NCBI GenBank assembly: GCA_000719105.1 | Contig: JODX01000006.1 | Span: forward strand, 232,061-296,060 | Length of the DNA: 64,000 bases | Origin: Streptomyces sclerotialus | GTDB taxonomy: Bacteria > Actinomycetota > Actinomycetes > Streptomycetales > Streptomycetaceae | Reading direction: 5' to 3' | Shown here: one piece after another, positions 16,321-24,388 of the stretch | How positions within the stretch are numbered: the stretch's first letter is position 1 | Layout of the letters: each line of letters begins with the position of its first letter | Notes under the pieces: model-generated | Database searches by the model: none | What the model was told of the DNA's origin: nothing | What the model saw: only the letters and a program-made list of their open reading frames with translations | Program-made: the position numbers and the translations under genes

Positions 16321-17856
16321 ATGCACATGTACGACAACCCTGTGATCAGCGGGTTCCACCCCGATCCGAGCGTGTGCCGGGTCGGTGACGACTACTACCT
16401 GGTGTGCTCCAGCTTCGAGTACTTCCCCGGGCTGCCGCTCTTCCACAGCAAGGACCTCGTGCACTGGGAGCAGATCGGCAACGTGCTCGACCGCCCCGGG
16501 CAACTGCCGCTGCCCCTCCCCGGCGCCAAGGCGTCCGGAGGCCTCTACGCCCCCACGATCCGCCACCACGACGGCCGCTACTGGGTCATCAACACCAATA
16601 TCAATGGCGGCGGCAACTTCGTCGTCTCGGCCGAGCGGCCCGAGGGGCCGTGGAGCGACCCCGTGTGGATCGACCTGTCCGGGATCGACCCCGACCTGGC
16701 GTGGGAGGAGGACGGCACCTGCTGGTGCGCTTTCTCCGGCCCCGAAGGGGGCATCAACATGGCCAGGATCGACCCGGTCAAGGGCGAGGTGCTGGAGGGG
16801 CCTCTCCCCACGTGGTCGGGCAGCGGCCTCAAGTACCCCGAGGCGCCGCACCTCTACCGCATCGGCGACTGGTGGTACCTGCTGATCGCGGAAGGCGGCA
16901 CGGAACGCGGCCACAGCGTGTCCATGGCCCGCAGCCGCTCGCCGCGCGGCCCCTGGGAGGGCGCACCCGCCAACCCCCTGCTGTCCCACAGCGGTACCGC
17001 CCGCTCCATCCAGAACACCGGCCACGCCGACCTGGTGGAGGCTCCCGACGGCAGCTGGTGGATGGTGCTGCTCGGCGTCCGCCCCCGCGGCTTCACGCCC
17101 GACGTGCACGTGCTCGGCCGCGAGACGTTCCTGACCCCCGTGGAGTGGGACGAGGACGGCTGGCCCGTCGTCGCGCCCGTTCCCGAGACCCACGCGGCCC
17201 CGGGCGGTGCCTGGCACCCCGTTCCGGCCCCGCCCGCCCGCGACGACTTCGACGGGCCCGCTCTCGCGCCGCACTGGATCTCACCGTTCGCCCGCCCGGA
17301 GGGCTCCTGGTCGCTCACCGAACGCCCTGGCCGGCTGGTCCTCAACGCCACCGGCCCCACCCTCGACCGCCCCGGGTACACCTTCGTCGGCCGCCGCCAG
17401 CAGCACCACGACTGCCGCGTCACCGCCATGACCGACCCGGGTACGGGACGCGGTGGTCTGTGCGTACGCCTGGACGAAGCCCACCATTACGAGGTCGAGG
17501 CCGGAAACGGGGAGGTCCGCGTCGTCGCCCGCATCGGACCGCTGCGCCAGACCGTGGCCCGCCGGCCGGCCCCGGCCGGGCCGCTGCCCCTCACCGTGAC
17601 GATCCGGACGTCAGGCCTCGTGCCCGCGTCGCCCGAACTCACCGACGGCGGGACCACGGGCCCCGACACCATCGCCTTCTGGCTCGGCGATCCTGACGCT
17701 CCGGACGCCCGGCCGCTCGCCGAACTGGACGGGCGCTACCTGTCCACCGAGGTCGCCTGCGGCTTCACCGGCCGTGTGATCGGCATGTACGCCACCGAGG
17801 GCGCGGTCGCCTTCGACTGGTTCGAGTACACCCCGGCCCCCGCGCCGTCCGCGTGA
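16321..17856 (+). CDS. GH43 beta-xylosidase / alpha-L-arabinofuranosidase (subfamily 11-like)
   Basis: 511 residues, no signal peptide, so cytoplasmic. Five-bladed propeller domain up to about 310 with the catalytic base D15 (GFHPDPSVCRVGDDYYLV), pKa modulator D125 (GIDPDLAWEEDG) and general acid E174 (KYPEAPHLY), followed by the C-terminal beta-sandwich from about 325 (DFDGPALAPHW). This is the architecture of intracellular beta-xylosidases that cleave xylooligosaccharides from the non-reducing end. The ATG at 16321 is preceded by GAAGGGA. Single-gene unit, followed by a hairpin. It probably works with the sugar importer and GH3 enzyme at 52-58 kb. Confidence 0.9.
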   Translation: MHMYDNPVISGFHPDPSVCRVGDDYYLVCSSFEYFPGLPLFHSKDLVHWEQIGNVLDRPGQLPLPLPGAKASGGLYAPTIRHHDGRYWVINTNINGGGNFVVSAERPEGPWSDPVWIDLSGIDPDLAWEEDGTCWCAFSGPEGGINMARIDPVKGEVLEGPLPTWSGSGLKYPEAPHLYRIGDWWYLLIAEGGTERGHSVSMARSRSPRGPWEGAPANPLLSHSGTARSIQNTGHADLVEAPDGSWWMVLLGVRPRGFTPDVHVLGRETFLTPVEWDEDGWPVVAPVPETHAAPGGAWHPVPAPPARDDFDGPALAPHWISPFARPEGSWSLTERPGRLVLNATGPTLDRPGYTFVGRRQQHHDCRVTAMTDPGTGRGGLCVRLDEAHHYEVEAGNGEVRVVARIGPLRQTVARRPAPAGPLPLTVTIRTSGLVPASPELTDGGTTGPDTIAFWLGDPDAPDARPLAELDGRYLSTEVACGFTGRVIGMYATEGAVAFDWFEYTPAPAPSA

Positions 17857-17866
17857 CGCCCGGTGT

Positions 17867-17902
17867 GCGGGCGGGTGCCGCACCCTGAGGGCACCCGTCC
17901 GC
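17867..17902 (+). terminator. Hairpin terminator after the GH43 gene
   Basis: The inverted repeat GCGGGCGGGTGCC / GGCACCCGTCCGC, with one mismatch and a loop of about 10 bases, starts 11 bases after the stop codon. It overlaps the longest open frame of the next gene, arguing for a later start there. Confidence 0.6.
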
Positions 17903-18000
17903 AGCCGGCTGACCCGCCCCCGGCCGAGGTGCCTCCCCGACACCACGTCAGCGGCGTGGCCGTGCTCAGCCACTGGGCCGACTACGAGGAGAGGACCGTG

Positions 18001-18411
18001 GTGGATCTCGGCCTGCTGGCCACGCCGGCGTCCGCCGCCAACGACACCGACGTGCCCGAACGGCTGCGTGATCTCATACCTCGGCCGTACGGCGAACAGC
18101 CCGGTCCGGTTCTTCCGCAGGAACCGTCCACTCGCTTCGCCCGGCAGCCGACAGCCGCGGACCACTTCGAGACGTTTCTCAACGGGATGGACTTCACCGA
18201 CGGGGACGCCCAGCGGGCGATGCCGGCCGCACAGATCGCCGATGCCATCAAGACACAGGACCAGCACGAGACGGCCGAGGACATACCGCGCAGATTCATG
18301 CCTCCCGCGAGTACCAGGCCGGACGCCGGCGAGCCGTCGGCTTCCGCAGACAACACGACCGACGAGAGGCCCGGTTCCTGGCCTGACGAGGAGGAGAACA
18401 ATGGACAGTGA
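18001..18411 (+). CDS. Hypothetical protein
   Basis: 136 residues if started at the GTG at 18001, which lies 6 bases after AGGAGAGG (17987-17994). The open frame extends back to 17863 but through a hairpin. Codon third positions are strongly G/C, supporting real coding. The protein is acidic, rich in Pro, Ala and Asp, with a central segment (ADHFETFLNGMDFTDGDAQR) that could be helical and a disordered acidic tail ending DEEENNGQ. No family is recognised and no membrane segment is seen. It stands alone between the GH43 gene and a convergent two-component operon. Confidence 0.45.
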   Translation: MDLGLLATPASAANDTDVPERLRDLIPRPYGEQPGPVLPQEPSTRFARQPTAADHFETFLNGMDFTDGDAQRAMPAAQIADAIKTQDQHETAEDIPRRFMPPASTRPDAGEPSASADNTTDERPGSWPDEEENNGQ

Positions 18412-18526
18412 GCCGGCTGCTCCGGCGGCGTCAGGAGCGACCACTTCGGTCTCGCCCGGTTGGGCACGGCATCACTCTCGCCGTTGCTTCGACACACCCC
18501 ATCCAGGCAGTTGCCGGCCCGGTGCC

Positions 18527-19186
18527 TCAGGTCACCAGACCGTGCCGGTAGGCGTAGACGACGGCCTGGACGCGGTCGCGCAGGTCGAGCTTGGTGAGGA
18601 TGCGTGACACGAAGGTCTTGACGGTCTCGTGGCTGATGACGAGCACCGCGGCGATCTCACTGTTGGACATTCCGTCCGCGATGAGGCGGAGCACCTCCAG
18701 TTCGCGGGGTGTCAGCGGGATGTCCTGCGCGCCGCGCTCGGCGGGCCGGATACGGGCGGCGTAACGGCCCACGAGCCGACGCGTCACCTCGGGATCCAGC
18801 AGCGCCGAGCCCATGGCCACGGTCCGGATCCCGTGCAGCAGCCGGTCCGGCGGCGCGTCCTTGAGCAGGAACCCGCTCGCTCCGGCCCGCAGCGCCTCGT
18901 AGACGTACTCGTCCAGGTTGAACGTGGTCACCACGAGCACCTTCACGGGGTGCTCGACCCCGGCACCGGCCAGCAGCCGGGTGGCCTCGATGCCGTCGAG
19001 GACCGGCATGCGCACGTCCATCACCACGACGTCCGGGCGCAGTCGGCGGGCCAGCTCCACGGCGGTCCGCCCGTCTCCGCACTCGCCCGCCACCGCCAGG
19101 TCGGGCTGCGCGTCGATGATGGTCGACAGTCCGGTGCGGATCAGTGCCTGGTCGTCGCAGACCAGGACCCGCACGGGCGCGCTCAT
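18527..19186 (-). CDS. NarL/LuxR-family response regulator
   Basis: 219 residues. The receiver has VLVCDDQALIRTGL at the start, phosphoacceptor VVMDVRMPVLDG and LVVTTFNLDEYV. The C-terminal LuxR helix-turn-helix includes LTPRELEVLRLIADGMSNSE, IAAVLVISHETVKTFVSRIL. Last gene of the CPBP protease-kinase-regulator operon; its ATG overlaps the kinase stop by 4 bases. Confidence 0.9.
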   Translation of the reverse strand: MSAPVRVLVCDDQALIRTGLSTIIDAQPDLAVAGECGDGRTAVELARRLRPDVVVMDVRMPVLDGIEATRLLAGAGVEHPVKVLVVTTFNLDEYVYEALRAGASGFLLKDAPPDRLLHGIRTVAMGSALLDPEVTRRLVGRYAARIRPAERGAQDIPLTPRELEVLRLIADGMSNSEIAAVLVISHETVKTFVSRILTKLDLRDRVQAVVYAYRHGLVT

Positions 19187-20349
19187 GCCGCGCTGCCCAC
19201 GGGTATCCGCGCCCGGACGAGAAAGCCGCCGCCGGTCCGGTGGCCCGCGCTGAAGTCGCCGCCCAGGACGTCGACCCGTCTCCGCAGGCCCTCCAGTCCC
19301 CGGCCGCTGCCGCCGGGGGAACCGGACCGCGAACCGGAACCGTCCGTGCCGACCTCCACGGTGATCTCCCTTTCACCATGGCGTACCAGGACCGAGGTCC
19401 GGCTGCCGTGGGCGTACTTGAGCGCGTTGGTCAGGGCCTCCTGCACGACCCGGTAGGCCACGAGGTCGGCGCTGCCGGTCGAGGCCGGCGGCGTGCCCTC
19501 CTCGGTGAACTCCACCGGCTGCCCGGCCAGCCGCGTCTGCTCGACGAGCGTGAGCACCCGGCCGACGGGCGGGGTCCTGTCCTCGCCGCCGTGGCCGGTG
19601 CCATGGTCGGGGTTGAGCAGGTCGAGCAGGTGCCGCAGATCCGTGATGGCCCGCCGGCCGGTGTCACTGACGGCGCTCAGGCTCTGGTCGAGGCGGTCGG
19701 GCGAGGCGGTCAGGTACCGGGCCGCCTCGGACTGCACGACCATCGCCGTCACATGATGGGTCACGACGTCGTGGAGCTCGCGGGCGATCCGGGTGCGCTC
19801 GGCGGCACGGGCGTCCTCGGCGACGCGGCTGCGGCGTTCGGCCTCCGCGACCCGGGCGGAGCGCATCCACACGCCGACGCCCCACGCGAGGGCCATCACC
19901 AGGTAGAACGTCACGAACTCGGCCACCGGTCTGCCTGGCCCGCGCTGGTCGAGCGCGACCGCCAGCGCCGCGAACGCCACGGAGAAGGCGACCGCGGTGG
20001 CGTGCCGGTACCGCTCCAGATACGACCCGGCGCTCAGCGACGCGACGGGCAGCGCGGTGCCGGCCATGAGGTGGTAGCCGCGCAGCTGGTCGAGGGCGAA
20101 GCCGCACGACACCACGGTGAGGCAGACGAGCGGCCACCGCCGGCGCACGGCGAGCGGGGCGCACTGCAGGACGGCCGCCACACCGGCCAGCGCGTCGGCG
20201 GGCCGGGTCGGCAGACCGCCGATCTCCGTGCCGTTGCCGTGGAACGCCGGCATGGCCGACGCCACGAGGAGCAGTATCCCGAGCGGGAGGTCCCGGACCG
20301 TGACATCGAGCCGTTGCCACAGCTCCGGGACACGTCGACGACCGATCAC
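19183..20349 (-). CDS. Sensor histidine kinase (HisKA_3 type)
   Basis: 388 residues. About five predicted membrane segments in the first 165 residues, then a dimerisation helix with RTRIARELHDVVTHHVTAM (phosphorylated His in ELHDVV) and an HATPase domain with VVQEALTNALKYAH and the glycine box GGSGRGLEGLRRRV. It is the partner of the NarL-type regulator and overlaps it by 4 bases. The GTG start overlaps the CPBP gene stop by 4 bases. The stimulus is probably sensed within the membrane or cell envelope. Confidence 0.9.
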   Translation of the reverse strand: MIGRRRVPELWQRLDVTVRDLPLGILLLVASAMPAFHGNGTEIGGLPTRPADALAGVAAVLQCAPLAVRRRWPLVCLTVVSCGFALDQLRGYHLMAGTALPVASLSAGSYLERYRHATAVAFSVAFAALAVALDQRGPGRPVAEFVTFYLVMALAWGVGVWMRSARVAEAERRSRVAEDARAAERTRIARELHDVVTHHVTAMVVQSEAARYLTASPDRLDQSLSAVSDTGRRAITDLRHLLDLLNPDHGTGHGGEDRTPPVGRVLTLVEQTRLAGQPVEFTEEGTPPASTGSADLVAYRVVQEALTNALKYAHGSRTSVLVRHGEREITVEVGTDGSGSRSGSPGGSGRGLEGLRRRVDVLGGDFSAGHRTGGGFLVRARIPVGSAA

Positions 20350-21185
20350 CGGGGCAGTGTAGCGGCGGAGCCGACGCCCGCGGCCCGGCGGGAACCGAAG
20401 GGCACGATGTGCCCGCGCCGGTGGGCCAGCCACAGGAACACCAGGGTCAGCAGCGCCCCGAAGCCCACCGAGTACACGCTGGCCTCCGGGCCGAAGGCAC
20501 CGCCGGTGAGCAGCTCCGGGCCCGACAACGAGGAGTCCAGGAGCCCCTGGTTGGTGCCGTTGCCGGAGACCACCGTGCTGAAGACGCCGGCCGCGGCGAA
20601 GTTCCAGCCGAAGTGCACGCCGATCGTCAGCCAGAGGCTGCGGGTGGCGGCGTACGCGGCGGCGAGCATGAAGCCGGCCTCGATCGCGATGGCGAGGCCG
20701 CCCCACAGGGTCGCGTCCTCGTTGAGCAGGTGCGAGAGGCCGAACACGAGACCAGTCGACACCAGGGCTACGTACGTGCCGATGCGCTCCTCGACGATCC
20801 GGAACAGCACGCCGCGGTACACCACTTCCTCGGTCGCCGCGGCGGCGGCCATGAAGCCGAGCAGCCCCAGTGCGCCGGTCACCGAGCCCAGGCCGTCGAC
20901 GTCGTAGTACCCGGAGGCGAAGAGGATCACGATGACGGCCGTGAACATCCCGCCGCCGATCAGGACGCCCCAGCCGGTCCGGGCCGCGGCGCCCTCCCGG
21001 GCCACGTCCAGGGCGGGCCGGTGCTCGGTGCGCCGCACCACCCACCCGTACACGAGCACGACCAGTGCGGCGACCGCGACGCCGAGGACGAGCGTGAGCC
21101 AGTCGTTCTCCTTCACCGCGCTGACGGCACTGCTGCCCAGGGCGTACACCACCATTACGGCCAGGAACTGCCAGACGAACCTCAC
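20346..21185 (-). CDS. CPBP-family intramembrane metalloprotease (CAAX/Abi type)
   Basis: 279 residues, about eight membrane segments. The Abi/CPBP motifs are present: ATEEVVYRGVLFR (EExxxR), FGLSHLLNE (conserved His) and GVHFGWNFAAAGVF (His-x3-Asn type). The GTG at 21185 is preceded by GAGGGGG. Family members cleave or bind membrane proteins and peptides, some giving bacteriocin self-immunity. Coupling to a kinase and a regulator gene suggests an envelope-stress or peptide-response unit. Confidence 0.85.
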   Translation of the reverse strand: MRFVWQFLAVMVVYALGSSAVSAVKENDWLTLVLGVAVAALVVLVYGWVVRRTEHRPALDVAREGAAARTGWGVLIGGGMFTAVIVILFASGYYDVDGLGSVTGALGLLGFMAAAAATEEVVYRGVLFRIVEERIGTYVALVSTGLVFGLSHLLNEDATLWGGLAIAIEAGFMLAAAYAATRSLWLTIGVHFGWNFAAAGVFSTVVSGNGTNQGLLDSSLSGPELLTGGAFGPEASVYSVGFGALLTLVFLWLAHRRGHIVPFGSRRAAGVGSAATLPR

Positions 21186-21632
21186 GGGAACCCCCTCTGC
21201 CGGGCCGCGACCGGTGAGCCGCGGGCTGCACCGGACGCTACGGACCCGGCGGCCGGAGATCGTCACCTCACGGTGGACACCTGGCTGTAGCTCGCACGGG
21301 GGACAAACCCCTGGCCCGGCCCGCCGGACCGGCCGCTCTCCTGCTCCGGACGTCGACTTCGTCGGGTATTCGCCGATGGCCGCCTACTCGTGCTCAGGTG
21401 GTGCCCCACCTGCCCGCACTGCTCCTCCGGCTCACCGAGGCCACCGCGACCAGGCATGCCCGGATGTCAGCAGCGGGACACCGCTCTCACCCCACGCCGC
21501 CATCGACCGCCTGCGGACCACAGGTGTCACATTGACCCACCACCCGGCAAACCACACCCTGACCGCCGAGCCGCGACCGCGGCCACCGCCCAACGAAGGG
21601 GGACGTACAAGAAAAACTCGCCCCCAGCCTCT
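21186..21632. other. Intergenic stretch, no clear gene
   Basis: No recognisable gene. A plus-strand open frame reaches the repeat part at 21633 (ending GDELRVQLRRN) but its upstream part has no known similarity or ribosome site. It may be the decayed body of whatever gene once ended in the repeat. Confidence 0.4.
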
Positions 21633-21665
21633 GGCCGGGGACGAGCTCCGAGTACAGCTGCGCAG
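21633..21665 (+). repeat. Left half (part A) of the split dispersed repeat
   Basis: Matches 3520-3552 at 32 of 33 bases. Homology stops abruptly at 21665, where the IS-containing insert begins; the other half resumes at 23245. Confidence 0.7.
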
Positions 21666-22597
21666 AAACTGAGCGTTGTCCCATAAATGATCTACGGCAT
21701 GCCGGTTGGCCAGCCGCGTTTCCTCTCATCCAGCCAGCGTGAGGTTGTGGAGGCGGGCGATGCCGAGCATGGCGTGGTGGACGCCGTCGCCTTTGAGGCG
21801 ACAGTCGCGGAGGATCTTCCAGGTCTTCATGCGGGCGAAGGCGTGCTCGACGCGGGCGCGGACCTTGCGGTGTGAGCGGTTGTGCTCTTCTTTCCAGGCC
21901 GGGAGTTCACTCTGGCCGCGTTCGCGGCGGTGCGGGATGACCAGGCCGGTGCCGCGGTAGCCGCCGTCGGCGATCACGGTGGTGCGGCCGACGGCATCCT
22001 TCGCGCCCGAGATCTCCCATGCCTTGCAGTCGTTGCGGTTGCCGGTGACCGGCCGGCCCACGGCGACGACGAGCCGGGTGTCGGCGTCGATGACGACCTG
22101 GTGGTTGGTGGAGTACCGGTAGTTCTTCGACTGCTCGGCGACGCTGTGATCGCGGGTGGGCACCAGGGTGCCGTCCACGATCAGGACGGTGTCCTTGCGG
22201 AACCGCTTGCGCTGGGGCAGGGCGAGTGCGGGTCCGAGGTGGTCGATGATGCGGTCGGCCGCGGACTTGGACACCCGGAACAGCGGTGCGAGCTGCCGCA
22301 GGGTCAGGTTGGTGCGCCAGTACGCGGCAACCAGCAGGACTCGGTCCTCCAGCGGCAGACTCCACGGCCGGCCTGTGCGCACCGGGTCCACACCCTCGCG
22401 CCGCAGTGCGGTCATCAACTTGCCGAACAGGCGAGGACTCAGCCCGGTGAACGGGGCTATCCACGACGGCTCCGAAGCCGTGATCACACCAGACATCGCG
22501 AGATCATCTCACTCGTCACCGAGGGTCCCGGTCACGGCAGTTCTGACAGTCTCACCAAACCTTGAGCGGCGCTTCTCACAAGCCCGCGTGACCTGAG
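21666..22597. mobile_element. IS5-family insertion sequence, right end not identified
   Basis: Contains one complete transposase gene. The probable left end starts near 21673 (GTTGTCCCATAAATGATCT, a form common at the ends of Streptomyces IS elements). No inverted copy of it is found to the right of the transposase before the DUF6584 gene, so the right end is either lost or too degenerate to see. The insert interrupts the A-B repeat, together with the DUF6584 gene. Confidence 0.6.
21726..22496 (-). CDS. IS5-family (DDE) transposase
   Basis: 256 residues. An N-terminal helix-turn-helix region (LRQLAPLFRVSKSAADRII) is followed by an RNase-H-like DDE domain with VLIVDGTLVPTRDH (first Asp), TVIADGGYRGTG (second Asp) and RARVEHAFARMKTWKIL (Glu). 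The size and motif order match single-frame IS5-group transposases of Actinobacteria. No frameshift or stop is seen, so the enzyme may be active even if the element is incomplete. Confidence 0.85.
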   Translation of the reverse strand: MSGVITASEPSWIAPFTGLSPRLFGKLMTALRREGVDPVRTGRPWSLPLEDRVLLVAAYWRTNLTLRQLAPLFRVSKSAADRIIDHLGPALALPQRKRFRKDTVLIVDGTLVPTRDHSVAEQSKNYRYSTNHQVVIDADTRLVVAVGRPVTGNRNDCKAWEISGAKDAVGRTTVIADGGYRGTGLVIPHRRERGQSELPAWKEEHNRSHRKVRARVEHAFARMKTWKILRDCRLKGDGVHHAMLGIARLHNLTLAG

Positions 22598-23125
22598 TCA
22601 GTCGAGGAGGGCAACGAGTCCATTCACCCAGATCGCGAGGAACCCAAGGGCCGCTACCAGGCAGCCGACGCCCGCCAGCACACCGCCGACCGTCCACGGC
22701 TCGGAGGGCGCCTCGTACCTCCCTTCCAAGCCGTCCCGGTAGGAGGCGGGGTCGTCCCAGTCGACGAGGTGCCCCAATTCCTCGGCGCAGGCGGTCCGCA
22801 CCGCGACCAGCTGCTCCTCCGCGAAGACGGTGGCGGCCTTCGCCTCGGGGCCCTGCCAGGCGAGGGCTTTCATCCGCCACCCGGGAGACCCGTACCGTGC
22901 CTCGAAGGCAGCGGTCTCGTCGGCGTTCCGGTCCTCTTCGAGGTACATCCAGCGTCCAGCCTCGGCGGCGTCGCCGTAGAGCCGGTACACCTCGGCCAGA
23001 CGACGGCGGAGCGTCAGGTCGTGAGGGAAGGACGAGATGAGACCGCGCAGGCGCTGACGCGCGACGGGAACCCGGCCGGCGGCCAGGTCTGCATCGACTC
23101 GGGCAAGGGTCTCTCTCTGGGGCAT
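22598..23125 (-). CDS. DUF6584 family protein with C-terminal membrane anchor
   Basis: 175 residues. ETLARVDADLAAGRVPVARQ and HDLTLRRRLAEVYRLYGDAA look like TPR-type helical pairs, followed by AGRWMYLEEDRNADETAAFE, the pattern of the Streptomyces DUF6584 family. A single hydrophobic segment at about 147-170 (VLAGVGCLVAALGFLAIWV) should anchor it in the membrane. The function is unknown. It lies between the IS element and the right half of the split repeat, so it may have arrived with the insert. No strong ribosome site precedes the ATG at 23125. Confidence 0.7.
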   Translation of the reverse strand: MPQRETLARVDADLAAGRVPVARQRLRGLISSFPHDLTLRRRLAEVYRLYGDAAEAGRWMYLEEDRNADETAAFEARYGSPGWRMKALAWQGPEAKAATVFAEEQLVAVRTACAEELGHLVDWDDPASYRDGLEGRYEAPSEPWTVGGVLAGVGCLVAALGFLAIWVNGLVALLD

Positions 23126-23244
23126 GAACGCATGATCGGGTACCGTACTGACCCACGTCGACCTGGTTTCGCCGCTCAGCGCTCGCTCTTGCCGGCATCG
23201 GCCGAACCTCACCGAGACTGGACACCGCCAGTTACGGGACCGCT

Positions 23245-23323
23245 CAGGCGCCGTATACAGATGGTGTGTCCGAGGTCGGATTCAGGCACTGACGATACGG
23301 GCGTGGTCGCACAAGGACGGCTC
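23245..23323 (+). repeat. Right half (part B) of the split dispersed repeat
   Basis: Matches 3557-3635 over about 79 bases, including a conserved in-frame TGA (plus-strand reading QAPYTDGVSEVG then FRH, stop). Differences include synonymous changes (GGC/GGT), which suggests the sequence was once coding. Confidence 0.65.
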
Positions 23324-23679
23324 ACACTGCATGAGGCGCCAGGCGACCTCGGCCTCGCCTGAAAAAGCCGACTCTGTCCGTGCTCGGAATGCTTCGAGTG
23401 CGGAGACCAAGGGTGCAATAATTTTCATCCGCAGCACCGTCATATATGGGGCACATTCAGTGCAAAGTAACATACTGACCTGGAGAACTTAATATGCAAC
23501 CATTACAAGATTCACCACATATTCCCAAGGGCGTCCTCCCTCATGAATCTGTTGTTGCATCTGATCACCACCAAGCGTGATTCGTAGTATCTTGTCTGCT
23601 TCAGCGTCAGGAATGACCTTGCCGCAACTAGGCGTATGACGTGCAGCCCTTGGTGCGGTGAGAGCGATGGGGGGACATC
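23324..23679. promoter_or_regulatory. AT-rich leader region of the vWA-kinase-helicase operon
   Basis: Base composition drops markedly against the rest of the window (for example 23420-23520), a typical sign of a foreign island boundary and of a promoter region. TAGTAT at 23585-23590 is a plausible -10 for the downstream operon, with only a weak -35 (TGATCA at 23562-23567). A 28-codon open frame lies at 23494-23580. Confidence 0.4.
23494..23580 (+). CDS. Possible small peptide upstream of the island operon
   Basis: 28 codons, starting with ATG 8 bases after GGAG and ending in TGA; the peptide begins MQPLQDSPHIPKGV. It includes one TTA leucine codon (23503-23505). Composition is not Streptomyces-like. 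It could be a leader peptide, a small regulator or a chance frame; no homology can be judged by eye. Confidence 0.25.
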   Translation: MQPLQDSPHIPKGVLPHESVVASDHHQA

Positions 23680-24354
23680 GTGGGTGCCGCGCCGCGTTTC
23701 ATGGCCGCGAAGGCTCGTCCGTTGCCGGTGCTTGTACTGGCGGACGTGAGCGGAAGCATGGGGGAACCCCGGGAGAAGATCGATGTACTCAATGAGTGCA
23801 TCCGCCACATGCTCGACGACTTCGCTACCGCCGATGTCGGGCGAGGCGCCATCCACGTCGGCGTGATCGCCTTCAGCCAGAACCGGGCCGCATTGCATCA
23901 GGACATGGTGCCCGCGGCCGAGGCTTCCTGGACCGACATGGAAGCCCGGGGAGGCACCCCGCTCGGCGCGGCTCTCGGACTCGCCGACGAGGTGCTGCGC
24001 GACGAGTCAGCCGTCCCGGCCCGCTCCTTCTCTCCCACTCTCGTTCTCGTCTCCGACGGAATGCCCACCGACGAGTGGGAAGAGGCCCTCGACCGTTTGC
24101 TTGACTCCCCCAAGGGTTCTCGAGCCAACCGGCTGGCTGTCGCCATCGGTCCCGACATGACCGAACAGGCGAAGGCCGTACTGCGCCGTTTCGTCAGCGA
24201 CGAGGCCAACGGCGTGTTCGAGGCACATGACGTCGGACGTATTCAGCAGTACTTCCGCTGGGTCACGGTCACCGTCACGCAGCAGGTCCGAAGCACTCGT
24301 CCGGACCGGGCACCGGTATTGCGCCCCGACGATCTGTCCGACTTCGGCGCCTGA
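23680..24354 (+). CDS. TerY-like von Willebrand factor A domain protein
   Basis: 224 residues, essentially one vWA domain. The MIDAS is intact: VLADVSGSMGE (D22, S24, S26), the threonine loop ARGGTPLGAAL and LVSDGMPTDEW. This is the layout of TerY-type vWA proteins, which are encoded beside protein kinases in TerY-P and tellurite-type stress or defence systems. The GTG at 23680 follows a GGGGGG tract. It is the first gene of a six-gene operon; the kinase gene follows 34 bases later. It is probably an adaptor that binds a partner through metal coordination (inference). Confidence 0.85.
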   Translation: MGAAPRFMAAKARPLPVLVLADVSGSMGEPREKIDVLNECIRHMLDDFATADVGRGAIHVGVIAFSQNRAALHQDMVPAAEASWTDMEARGGTPLGAALGLADEVLRDESAVPARSFSPTLVLVSDGMPTDEWEEALDRLLDSPKGSRANRLAVAIGPDMTEQAKAVLRRFVSDEANGVFEAHDVGRIQQYFRWVTVTVTQQVRSTRPDRAPVLRPDDLSDFGA

Positions 24355-24388
24355 CCCTGCCGAAGAACGCAGCGAGAGGAAAGCACCC

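Noticed and set aside
22497..22597. GAGATCATCTC near the transposase start as the right terminal repeat of the IS
   Set aside because: It matches the left end over only 7 bases (ATGATCT) and lies too close to the start codon; probably coincidence.
23245..23323. Repeat part B read on the minus strand as a conserved peptide (SDLGHxICIRRL)
   Set aside because: Similarity on this strand follows automatically from DNA identity; the plus-strand reading has the conserved stop codon and synonymous changes.
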